Positions 34,617 through 42,242 of a stretch of 64,000 nucleotides of DNA are shown one piece after another. The position numbers were made by a program, and so were the translations under genes. Below the pieces are notes generated by a model. That model was given only the letters and a program-made list of their open reading frames with translations, had not been told where the DNA came from and made no database searches. Positions within the stretch are counted from its first letter, which is position 1, and every line of letters begins with the position of its first letter. The stretch is from JAEMQF01 sp963775015 (GTDB taxonomy: Bacteria; Pseudomonadota; Gammaproteobacteria; Burkholderiales; Burkholderiaceae_C): positions 124,001 through 188,000 of the forward strand of contig CAVZHI010000015.1 in NCBI GenBank assembly GCA_963775015.1. The letters are read 5' to 3'.

Positions 34617-36203
34617 ATGACCCTGCGAAAAGCGCTCCGCCAGATCGCACGCGCTGCCAGCCTGGGTGCGCTGGCCTGGGCCTTGACGGCGCACGCCGCC
34701 ACGCTGCGCATCGCGAGCGCCTTCGACCCGCAGACGATGGACCCGCACGCGCTCGCGCTGCTCTACCACTCGCGCGTCGCATTCCAGGTCTACGACGCGC
34801 TCCTGAATCGCGACGAGCAGTACCGCCTCGAGGCGTCGCTGGCGCTGTCGTGGCAGGCGACGAATCCGACCACCTGGCGTTTCAAGCTGCGCCCCGGGGT
34901 GACGTTCCACGACGGAACAGCGTTCACCGCAGACGACGCGGTGTTTTCGATCGAGCGTGCGCTGGCCGCGCCGTCGCAGCGCAGCTTTCAGTTGAAAGGC
35001 GTGACGGGGGCGCGCAAAGTCGACGAGTTGACGCTCGACATCGTGCTCGAAGCTCCGGACGCGGTGCTGCCGGAGAAGTTGCCGTTCGTGGCCATGATGA
35101 GTCGTGCCTGGGCCGAGCAGAACAAGGTCGAACGCGCGCAGGACTTCAACGGCAAGCAGGAAACCTTCGCCGTGCGCAACGCGAACGGCACCGGCCCGTA
35201 TCGCCTCGAGCGCTACGAGCCCGACGTGCGCGTGCTGCTGAAGCGGAACCCGAAGTGGTGGGGCTGGGGTGAGAAACGCTCGGGCAACGTCGACGAGGTC
35301 GAGTTCCTCACGCTCAAGACCGACGCGACGCGAATCGCCGCCTTGATCTCGCGCCAGGTCGATCTGGTGCTCGATCCGCCGCTGCCCGACATCGACCGCC
35401 TCAAAGCGGACGCGACGATGCGCGTGCTGCAGTCGCCCGACCTCGGCCAGCAGTACCTGACCTTCGACCAGGCGCGCGACGAACTGGAAGGCAGCGACGT
35501 GAAGGGCCGCAATCCGTTCAAGGACATTCGGGTGCGCCGGGCGGTGTACCACGCGATCAACGTCGACCTGATCGTGAAGAAGGTGTTGCGCGGGCATGGC
35601 GCGCCGACCGGCGCATTCCTCTCGTCGCGCGTCGACGGCTCGCCGCCGGAGCTCGATCAGCGCTTGCCCTTCGACCCCAGCAAGGCGCGTGCGTTGCTCA
35701 CCGAGGCGGGCTACCCGAACGGGTTTTCCGTGACCCTGGATTGCGTCAACGTCGCGTGGCGCGAAGCAGTGTGCCAGGCGGCGACAGCGATGTTGACGCA
35801 GGTCGGGATTCGCACCACCTTGCGCTCGTCGCCGACGAACCAGTTCTTCCCCAAGCTGAGCCAGGGAACGGCGAGCTTCATCGAATACGGCTGGACCCCC
35901 GCGCCCGACGCGTGGGCGTCACTGAACGGCCTGTTCCGCAGCTTCGACAAGAGTGGTCTGGGAACCTTCAACGCCGGACGCTACAGCAACCCCAAGCTCG
36001 ACGCGCTGATCGACAGCATGCGCAACGAGCCCGATCTGACGCGGCGCCGCGCGATGGTCGCGGTGGCGCTGCGAATCGTCGGCGACGAGTTGCCCTACGT
36101 GCCGCTGTACCGGCGCACCGTGACCTGGGCGATGCAGAAGAAATTTCAGGCCGTGCAGTGGCCGAACGATACGATCGAGTTGCGCTGGGTGCGTGCGCAA
36201 TGA
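34617..36203 (+). CDS. ABC transporter peptide/oligopeptide-binding protein (SBP_bac_5)
   Basis: 528 residues with signal peptide ending AWALTAHA (about residue 28). SBP_bac_5 fold: SAFDPQTMDPHALALLYHSR at the N-terminus, WQATNPTTWRFKLRPGVTFH, ANGTGPYRLERYEPDVRVLL and PFKDIRVRRAVYHAINVDLI. Members bind di- or oligopeptides, nickel or other solutes; the ligand is not evident. No permease or ATPase genes follow, so it either is an orphan binding protein or uses a transporter encoded elsewhere. A REP-like half-repeat lies after the stop. Confidence 0.92.
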   Translation: MTLRKALRQIARAASLGALAWALTAHAATLRIASAFDPQTMDPHALALLYHSRVAFQVYDALLNRDEQYRLEASLALSWQATNPTTWRFKLRPGVTFHDGTAFTADDAVFSIERALAAPSQRSFQLKGVTGARKVDELTLDIVLEAPDAVLPEKLPFVAMMSRAWAEQNKVERAQDFNGKQETFAVRNANGTGPYRLERYEPDVRVLLKRNPKWWGWGEKRSGNVDEVEFLTLKTDATRIAALISRQVDLVLDPPLPDIDRLKADATMRVLQSPDLGQQYLTFDQARDELEGSDVKGRNPFKDIRVRRAVYHAINVDLIVKKVLRGHGAPTGAFLSSRVDGSPPELDQRLPFDPSKARALLTEAGYPNGFSVTLDCVNVAWREAVCQAATAMLTQVGIRTTLRSSPTNQFFPKLSQGTASFIEYGWTPAPDAWASLNGLFRSFDKSGLGTFNAGRYSNPKLDALIDSMRNEPDLTRRRAMVAVALRIVGDELPYVPLYRRTVTWAMQKKFQAVQWPNDTIELRWVRAQ

Positions 36204-36226
36204 TCGAGGCGATTGATTGGCCCAGA

Positions 36227-36253
36227 GTGGATCCCGGCATGCGCCGGGATGAC
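36227..36253. repeat. REP-like repeat, single arm, copy 3
   Basis: GTGGATCCCGGCATGCGCCG plus GGATGAC, the same unit as the right arms of the copies at 20253-20323 and 25912-25979, itself able to fold as a short CCCGGC/GCCGGG hairpin. Lies between the peptide-binding protein gene and the alcohol dehydrogenase gene, 24 bases after the former's stop. Confidence 0.75.
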
Positions 36254-36274
36254 TGACCGACGAAGGCATGTGCA

Positions 36275-37415
36275 ATGAGCATCACCAAGTTTTCATTTCC
36301 GACGACGATCCACTTCGGCGCGGGCTCGCGCCATCTCGCGGGCGCGCACCTGCGCGAGCTGGGGTTGGCGCGGCCCTTGATCGTCACCGACAAGGGTCTC
36401 GCTGCGCTGCCCCTGATTGCGGCGCTGCAGGCTGAGCTGCAGGCGACCGGCCTCGCGCCTGCGGTCTATGGCGGCGTGTTCGGCAACCCAACGGGGAGCC
36501 AGGTGATGGCAGGCGCTGGGGCGTACCGCGCGCACCGCGCGGACTGCGTGATCGGCGTGGGCGGCGGCGCGGCGCTTGACGTGGCGAAGGTCGTCGGCCT
36601 GCTGGCCACGCACCCCGGCGACGTGATGGAGTACGTCTGGGACCACCCCCAAGTGCGCCCGATCACGCAGGCGCTGCCGTATTTCATCGCGCTGCCCACG
36701 ACGTCGGGAACCGGCAGCGAAGTCGGGCGCAGCAGTGTCATCAGCGAAGAAGACACGCATGTGAAACGCGTCGTGTTCTCGGCGGCGATCCTCGCGAAAG
36801 TCGTTTTTGCCGATCCGGAGCTGACGCTCGGCCTGCCCCCCGGCGTGACGGCGGCGACCGGCATGGACGCGCTGACGCACAACGTCGAGAGTTACCTCTC
36901 GCCCGCGTATCACCCGCTCTGCGACGGCATCGCCCTGGAAGGTGCGCGCATCGCGGCGCGGTCTCTCGCCACGGCGGTGCGCGACGGCGCGAATTTGCAG
37001 GCACGAAGCGACATGATGATGAGCTCGATGATGGGCGCGATCGCGTTCCAGAAAGACTTGGGCGCGGTGCACTCGTGTGCGCACGCGCTCGGCACCGTCA
37101 ACAACCTGCACCACGGTCTGGCGAACGCGTTGATGATCGAACCCGTGCTCGCCTGGAATTTCGAGGCCGTTCCGGCCAAGTTCGACGAGCTTGCGCACGC
37201 GTGCGGGGTGAAGCGGCGGCGGCGCGGCGTTCGCCTCCTGGCTCGGGCAACTGAAGGCGCAGATCGGCATCACAACGCGCCTCGCGCAGCATGGCGTGAA
37301 GGTGGAACACCTGCCGCGCCTGGTGGAGCTCGCGAGCGCCGACATCTGCCACCAGACGAATCCGCGCCCGTGCACGCCGGCGGACTTCGAGCGGCTGTTC
37401 AAAGCGGCGCTGTGA
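36275..37415 (+). pseudogene. Iron-containing alcohol dehydrogenase, one frameshift
   Basis: Starts MSITKFSFPTTIHFGAGSRH. Group III Fe-ADH features: GVGGGAALDVAKVVGLLATH (NAD binding), PTTSGTGSEVGRSSVI, and metal-ligand region ATGMDALTHNVESYLSPAYH, with later His in HSCAHALGTVNNLHHGLAN. At about 37209-37220 (a CGG-repeat stretch) the frame breaks; the proper end GAAFASWLGQLKAQIGITTR to ADFERLFKAAL continues in another frame to a stop at 37413-37415. One extra base accounts for it. The restored protein is about 379 residues. It precedes an aldehyde dehydrogenase by 10 bases, together a likely alcohol-to-acid oxidation pair. Confidence 0.85.
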
Positions 37416-37425
37416 AAGGCAACGA

Positions 37426-38817
37426 ATGACGAACCAACTTCAAACCATCAGCCCGATCGACGGCGCCGTGATCGTGCGCCGCGCTTACGCGAGCGCGGAG
37501 CAGATGCACGCCGCGCTGGACCTGGCGTGCCAGGCGCAGGCGAACTGGCGCGAGACGCCGGTCGCGCAGCGCGGCGCATTGCTCGGCCGAGGCGTCGACG
37601 CGTTCGTGGCACGCAAGGGCGAGATCGCCGAAGAGCTGACGCGCCAGATGGGTCGGCCGCTGCGCTACACGCCTGGTGAAGTGGGCGGCTTCGAAGCGCG
37701 CGCGCGGCACATGATCGCCATCGCTCCCGACGCGTTGCAGGACGTGGCGCCACCGGCACAGAGCGGCTTCAACCGCTTCATCCGGCGCGACGCGCTCGGC
37801 GTGATGCTCGTCGTCGCGCCGTGGAACTACCCCTTGCTCACCGCAGTGAACGCCGTCGTTCCGGCGCTGATGGCGGGCAACGCGGTGCTGCTGAAGCATT
37901 CGGCGCAGACGCCGCTCGCTGCGGAACGAATCGTCGAGGCCTTTGTCGACGCCGGACTGCCGCGTGGCCTGCTGCAGTTCATCCACACCGACCACGAAGG
38001 CACGCACGCGCTCATCAAGGCGCCGCAAGTGAACGGCGTGTGTTTCACCGGCTCCGTGGTGGGCGGTGCGGCGGTCGAGCGCGCCGCGGCCGGGCGCTTC
38101 ATCCAGGTCGGGCTCGAGCTCGGGGGCAACGACCCGGCGTATGTGCGCGCCGACGCGCGCCTCGAGCACGCCGTGGAAACGCTCGTCGACGGCGCGTTCT
38201 TCAACTCGGGCCAGAGCTGCTGCGGCATCCAGCGCATCTACGTGCAGCGCCCGGTGTACGCGGGTTTCGTCGAGCAGGCGGTGGCGCTGACGCGGCAATA
38301 CGTTCTCGGCAATCCGCTCGATCCGGCGACGACGCTCGGCCCGGTGGTGCGCGCCGCGGCGGGCGACGCGGTGCGTTCCACGATTTCGGAGGCGCTCGGC
38401 AAGGGCGCGAAGGGCTTGATCGACGTGCGCCAGTTCCAGCTCGACGCGCCCGGCAGCGCTTACGTCGCGCCGCAAATCCTCGTCGACGTGAACCACGGCA
38501 TGCAGATCATGAGCGACGAGTGTTTCGGCCCGGTGGTCGGCATCATGGCGGTCGACTCCGACGACGAGGCACTGCAGCTCATGAACGACAGCCCCTATGG
38601 CCTCACGGCAGCGCTGTTCACGCAAGACGAAGACGTTGCGCTGATGCTGGGGAACCGCCTGCAGACCGGCACCGTGTTCATGAACCGCTGCGACTACCTC
38701 GACCCGGCGCTCGCCTGGACCGGCGTGAAAAACACCGGCCGTGGCGCGACGCTGTCAAGCCTCGGCTACGAGCACCTGACCCGGCCGAAGTCGTTTCACC
38801 TGAAGCGCCTCGGCTGA
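37426..38817 (+). CDS. NAD(P)-dependent aldehyde dehydrogenase
   Basis: 463 residues. Fold intact: VVAPWNYPLLTAVNAVVPAL, GVCFTGSVVGGAAVERAA, catalytic Glu in VGLELGGNDPAYV and nucleophile Cys in FNSGQSCCGIQRIYV, proline-glycine-rich end PYGLTAALFTQDED and GYEHLTRPKSF. The length is shorter than the usual 490-500 but covers all domains. Resembles succinate-semialdehyde or aryl aldehyde dehydrogenases; the substrate is probably the aldehyde made by the upstream Fe-ADH. Convergent with a quinone oxidoreductase gene, 25 bases apart. Confidence 0.9.
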   Translation: MTNQLQTISPIDGAVIVRRAYASAEQMHAALDLACQAQANWRETPVAQRGALLGRGVDAFVARKGEIAEELTRQMGRPLRYTPGEVGGFEARARHMIAIAPDALQDVAPPAQSGFNRFIRRDALGVMLVVAPWNYPLLTAVNAVVPALMAGNAVLLKHSAQTPLAAERIVEAFVDAGLPRGLLQFIHTDHEGTHALIKAPQVNGVCFTGSVVGGAAVERAAAGRFIQVGLELGGNDPAYVRADARLEHAVETLVDGAFFNSGQSCCGIQRIYVQRPVYAGFVEQAVALTRQYVLGNPLDPATTLGPVVRAAAGDAVRSTISEALGKGAKGLIDVRQFQLDAPGSAYVAPQILVDVNHGMQIMSDECFGPVVGIMAVDSDDEALQLMNDSPYGLTAALFTQDEDVALMLGNRLQTGTVFMNRCDYLDPALAWTGVKNTGRGATLSSLGYEHLTRPKSFHLKRLG

Positions 38818-38842
38818 TGCCCGCACGCCGGCAGGGGCGCGG

Positions 38843-39820
38843 CTACAGCTTGATCAAGACCTTCGCGTCGGCGCCCTGTTCGACGCGCCGGTGCGCCGCG
38901 GCGATGTCGTCGAGCGCATGGACTTCGACGCGGGGGTGCTGCAGCACGTCGCGTTCGAGCAGGCCGGTGATGCCGTCGAGCGTCTGGCGCAGTACTTCCT
39001 GCGGCAACTTGTAGACGATGAAGAAGTAGAGCGTCACGAAGCCGAGGATCATGGGCCGAAACAGCACCGGGATCTGCGCCTGGCCTGAACCGTAGACGAC
39101 GACCTTGGCGCCGAAGGCGAGCATCTCGCCCCAGTGGCGCGAGTTCGCTGCGGCGTCGACGTCGATCGCGCAATCGGCGCCGTTGCCGCCGGTGAGCTGG
39201 CGCACGCGCGCGGCGACGTCTTCCTTGCGGTAGTCGATCGTCTCCGAAGCGCCGGCCGCGCGAGCGTTCTGGCCCTTGACTTCGCCGCTGACGACGCCGA
39301 TGACGCGCGCGCCGCTCATGTTGGCGAGCTGCGTCGCGTACAGGCCGACGCTGCCGGCGGCGCCGAAGACCACGACGTTGCGCCCGAGCAGCGGTCCGCA
39401 CGCCTGCACTGCGTGGTACGCCGTCATCAAGGGAATGCCGATCGACGCGCCGACTTCGAAGGGCACATGCGCGGGCAGGGGAATCGCCTGCTGCGCCGGC
39501 AGGGTCACGAACTCGGCGGCCGTTCCCAGGGCGCGCCCCCATTGCGCGTTGAAAAGCCAGACGCGCTGGCCGAGGCGGCGCGAAATCACCATCGGGCCGA
39601 GCGCGTCGATGGTGCCGGCGCCGTCGCTGTGCGGGATCACGAGCGGATGCTCCATCGCCGGGCTCGCCGCGCCGGCTCGCGACTTCACGTCCGAGGGGTT
39701 GACCCCCGAGCAGGCGACGCGGATTCGCACCTCGCCGAGCTCAGGCTCGACCGAGGGCAGGGTCTCGACCTTGAGCACGTCCGACGCGGCGCCCTTGGCA
39801 CGGTAGATCGCTGCACGCAT
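38843..39820 (-). CDS. Zinc-free quinone oxidoreductase-like MDR dehydrogenase
   Basis: 325 residues of the medium-chain reductase family. GroES-like N-terminus with VACSGVNPSDVKSRAGA, nucleotide motif VVVFGAAGSVGLYATQLA (AxxGxxG type, NADPH preference), no structural zinc Cys cluster and no catalytic zinc site. The C-terminal region has a hydrophobic patch MILGFVTLYFFIVY. Predicted NADPH-dependent quinone or enone reductase acting in the cytoplasm. Divergent from the gamma carbonic anhydrase gene, 187 bases between starts. Confidence 0.9.
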   Translation of the reverse strand: MRAAIYRAKGAASDVLKVETLPSVEPELGEVRIRVACSGVNPSDVKSRAGAASPAMEHPLVIPHSDGAGTIDALGPMVISRRLGQRVWLFNAQWGRALGTAAEFVTLPAQQAIPLPAHVPFEVGASIGIPLMTAYHAVQACGPLLGRNVVVFGAAGSVGLYATQLANMSGARVIGVVSGEVKGQNARAAGASETIDYRKEDVAARVRQLTGGNGADCAIDVDAAANSRHWGEMLAFGAKVVVYGSGQAQIPVLFRPMILGFVTLYFFIVYKLPQEVLRQTLDGITGLLERDVLQHPRVEVHALDDIAAAHRRVEQGADAKVLIKL

Positions 39821-40007
39821 GGGTGGGTCCTTGTTCCGGTTGATTGCGCGGTTGGAGTTGGCGCGGCCGGTCGCATCTTCGCGCAAGGCGCTGCCGATCG
39901 CAATCGGGGTCGTTCCTTCGGCAAGAAGGAAGCGCAAAGTGTGGCGCGAACGCCTTGCGCGACGCCTGTCCATAGAATCGCCGCAACCCGTCTGCGCAAA
40001 GATCACC

Positions 40008-40532
40008 ATGGCCGTCTACCAACTCGACCAGCTCGTGCCCCGCATTGCCGCATCGGCGTGGGTCGCCGAGAGCGCCCAGGTGATCGGCAACGTCGAACTC
40101 GGCGACGAGGCGAGCGTCTGGTTCGGCAGCATCCTGCGCGGCGACAACGAGGTGATGCGAATCGGCGCACGCTGCAATGTGCAGGACGGCGCGATCCTGC
40201 ACTCCGACCCGGGTTCGCCGCTCACGCTGGAGGAGGGGGTGAGCATCGGGCACCAGGTGATGTTGCACGGCTGCACGATCGGCGCGGGCTCGTTGATCGG
40301 AATTCAGGCAGTGGTCATGAACGGTGCGCGCATCGGCAGGAACTGCCTCGTCGGTGCCGGCGCCCTCGTCACCGAAGGCAAGGAGTTTCCGGACGGCTCG
40401 ATGATCCTGGGCAGCCCAGCCAAAGTGGCCCGTCTGTTGACGCCGCAGCAGTTGGCGGGCATCAAAGGCGCCGCCGACCACTATGTGGCGAACGCGCGGC
40501 GCTTTCGCGCCGGCTTGCGCCGCATCGACTGA
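40008..40532 (+). CDS. Gamma-class carbonic anhydrase-like hexapeptide protein (YrdA type)
   Basis: 174 residues from ATG 40008; a longer upstream frame from 39819 covers the divergent promoter and is rejected. Left-handed beta-helix hexapeptide repeats: FGSILRGDNEVMRIGARCNV then QDGAILHSD, and SIGHQVMLHGCTIGAGSLIG, carrying the three His ligands for Zn or Fe. Similar to YrdA/CaiE proteins; carbonic anhydrase activity is plausible but often absent in this subgroup. hslO follows after 11 bases. Confidence 0.9.
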   Translation: MAVYQLDQLVPRIAASAWVAESAQVIGNVELGDEASVWFGSILRGDNEVMRIGARCNVQDGAILHSDPGSPLTLEEGVSIGHQVMLHGCTIGAGSLIGIQAVVMNGARIGRNCLVGAGALVTEGKEFPDGSMILGSPAKVARLLTPQQLAGIKGAADHYVANARRFRAGLRRID

Positions 40533-40543
40533 GCCCCGATCGA

Positions 40544-41503
40544 GTGAGCCGCCTGGACAAGTTCATCTTCGACGGCCTGCCCGTGCGCGGCCAGTTGCTG
40601 CGCCTGACCGACGGTTGGCGCGAGATGCTGCAACGCCGGGATGCTGCCGGGCAAACCTGGCCCGAGCCCGTGCGCGACCTGATGGGCGAAATGACCGCCG
40701 CAGCGGTGTTGATGCAGGCGAACCTCAAGTTCAACGGGGCGCTGATCCTGCAAGTGTTCGGCGACGGCCCGGTGAAGCTTGCGGTGGCCGAAGTCCAGGC
40801 CGACCTGGCGTATCGCGCCACCGCCAAGGTGATCGGCGAAGCCGCGCCGGGTGACACCTTTGTGCAGTTGCTGAACCTGCACGGTGCCGGGCGCTGCGCC
40901 ATCACCTTGGACCCTGGCGCTGCGCAGGCAGGAGGTCGCCAACCGTATCAGGGGGTCGTCGCGCTCTGCGATTCGCAGGGCCAGGCACTGGCCAGCCTGA
41001 GCCGCGTTCTCGAGCACTACATGCACCAGTCGGAACAGCTCGAGACGCGCCTCGTTCTCGCCGCAGATGCAACGCGGGCCGCCGGTCTGCTCATCCAGCG
41101 CCTGCCGGTCGAGGGTTCGGGCAACCTGGGCGGCGCCGCCGACGCGTCGGGCGACGAAGCGTTCAACCGAATCGCGCATCTGACGGCAACCTTGACGCGC
41201 GGCGAATTGCTCGGACTGGACACCGCGACGCTGCTGCGGCGCCTCTACTGGGAGGAACCGCTGCGGCGTTTCGACGCGGCCGGCGCCACGCCTCGCTTTG
41301 AGTGCCGCTGCTCGCGCGACCGCGTCGGCCGCATGATGCAGGGCCTGGGGCGCGCCGAAATCGATTCCATCCTCACCGAGCAGGGGCGCGTCGAAGTGGC
41401 GTGCGAGTTTTGCGCGCTGCAATACCGCTTCGACTCGGTCGACGTCGGCGAGTTGTTCACGCCGGCGCGCGACCAGATCCCTCCTACGGCGACGCTGAAT
41501 TGA
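40544..41503 (+). CDS. hslO: Redox-regulated chaperone Hsp33
   Basis: 319 residues from GTG 40544. N-terminal domain with RGQLLRLTDGWREML, and LMGEMTAAAVLMQANLKFNG. The C-terminal redox switch holds four Cys as CRCSRDR near residue 258 and CEFC near 291 (CxC and CxxC), as in all Hsp33, which bind zinc when reduced. Under oxidation plus heat it becomes an ATP-independent holdase. Linked to the gamma carbonic anhydrase gene by 11 bases. Convergent with the NadR-like gene. Confidence 0.94.
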   Translation: MSRLDKFIFDGLPVRGQLLRLTDGWREMLQRRDAAGQTWPEPVRDLMGEMTAAAVLMQANLKFNGALILQVFGDGPVKLAVAEVQADLAYRATAKVIGEAAPGDTFVQLLNLHGAGRCAITLDPGAAQAGGRQPYQGVVALCDSQGQALASLSRVLEHYMHQSEQLETRLVLAADATRAAGLLIQRLPVEGSGNLGGAADASGDEAFNRIAHLTATLTRGELLGLDTATLLRRLYWEEPLRRFDAAGATPRFECRCSRDRVGRMMQGLGRAEIDSILTEQGRVEVACEFCALQYRFDSVDVGELFTPARDQIPPTATLN

Positions 41504-41512
41504 GCTGCCGCG

Positions 41513-42172
41513 TCAACTCGCGGCGAGCAGCCGTTGCTCGCACGCCGGGTCGCCGCAACGCTCACACACCGATTGCCAGCGCGGCGCCACGCCGGTGGCT
41601 TGCGCCTCGGCCTCGAGTTTGAACGCGCTGCGCACGGCCGCCAGCGCATGCGCCAGGCGCGCCGGCCCGTGGCCGTAGACCACGCCATAAGCCAACTGCG
41701 CCTGGCTCAGTGCATCGCGCAGAAGCTTGTCGACGGGTTCGCGCACGTGCGCGCCGTCGCGCTGGTGGCCGTCGGCTTGCCAAGGGATGTCGGTCGCGGT
41801 GAGCAGGGTCAGCGCGCAGCCGGCGTGTGCGTGCAAGGCATGGGCGTAGAGCCCACGGTCGTTGAAGACGAGTTCGCTGTAGACGGCGACCTGCAACGCG
41901 GTTGTGTCGGCGATGACGAATGAATTCTGCGCCGCCGCCTGGGCGATTCGCAGCGTCTGCTCGGTGGCGATCGTCAGCTGTTCATCGCGCCGCGGCGTGC
42001 GGCCGGTGGCGCTGCAGAACTCGCGCAGGTGTTCGGCGACCACGGCCACGCAATGCCCGTCCGACGCCAGCGCTTCGCGCAACTGAAGGGCGAGCGTCGT
42101 CTTGCCCGTGCTCTCGGCGCCCAGCAGCGCAATCACTCGGCCGGGAAGTAGGCGGCTGGCGGGTGCTTGCAT
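41513..42172 (-). CDS. NadR/AAA_28-like P-loop kinase with Cys-rich tail
   Basis: 219 residues. P-loop LLGAESTGKTTLALQL near residue 15, then VAEHLREFCSATGRTPRRDE and a Walker B-like FVIADTTALQVAVYSE, matching the nicotinamide-ribose kinase part of NadR and related AAA_28 proteins; no nicotinamide-mononucleotide adenylyltransferase domain. The C-terminus has CERCGDPAC, a potential zinc site not usual for the family. Possible kinase of nicotinamide riboside or another nucleoside; substrate uncertain. It follows the hppA terminator and is likely a separate transcript. Confidence 0.75.
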   Translation of the reverse strand: MQAPASRLLPGRVIALLGAESTGKTTLALQLREALASDGHCVAVVAEHLREFCSATGRTPRRDEQLTIATEQTLRIAQAAAQNSFVIADTTALQVAVYSELVFNDRGLYAHALHAHAGCALTLLTATDIPWQADGHQRDGAHVREPVDKLLRDALSQAQLAYGVVYGHGPARLAHALAAVRSAFKLEAEAQATGVAPRWQSVCERCGDPACEQRLLAAS

Positions 42173-42188
42173 CGGCGCGGTTCGGAAG

Positions 42189-42220
42189 AAAAAAGCCCGG
42201 ACTCTTTTCGAGGCCGGGCT
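42189..42220 (-). terminator. Rho-independent terminator after hppA
   Basis: On the coding strand of hppA: AGCCCGG, loop-side bases, CCGGGCT, then TTTTTT. The 7-bp GC-rich stem (42214-42220 with 42194-42200) is followed directly by six T. It lies 23 bases after the hppA stop and before the NadR-like gene on the same strand, so it should separate the two transcripts. Confidence 0.85.
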
Positions 42221-42242
42221 GCGAACAAAGTTGCCGAAGAGG

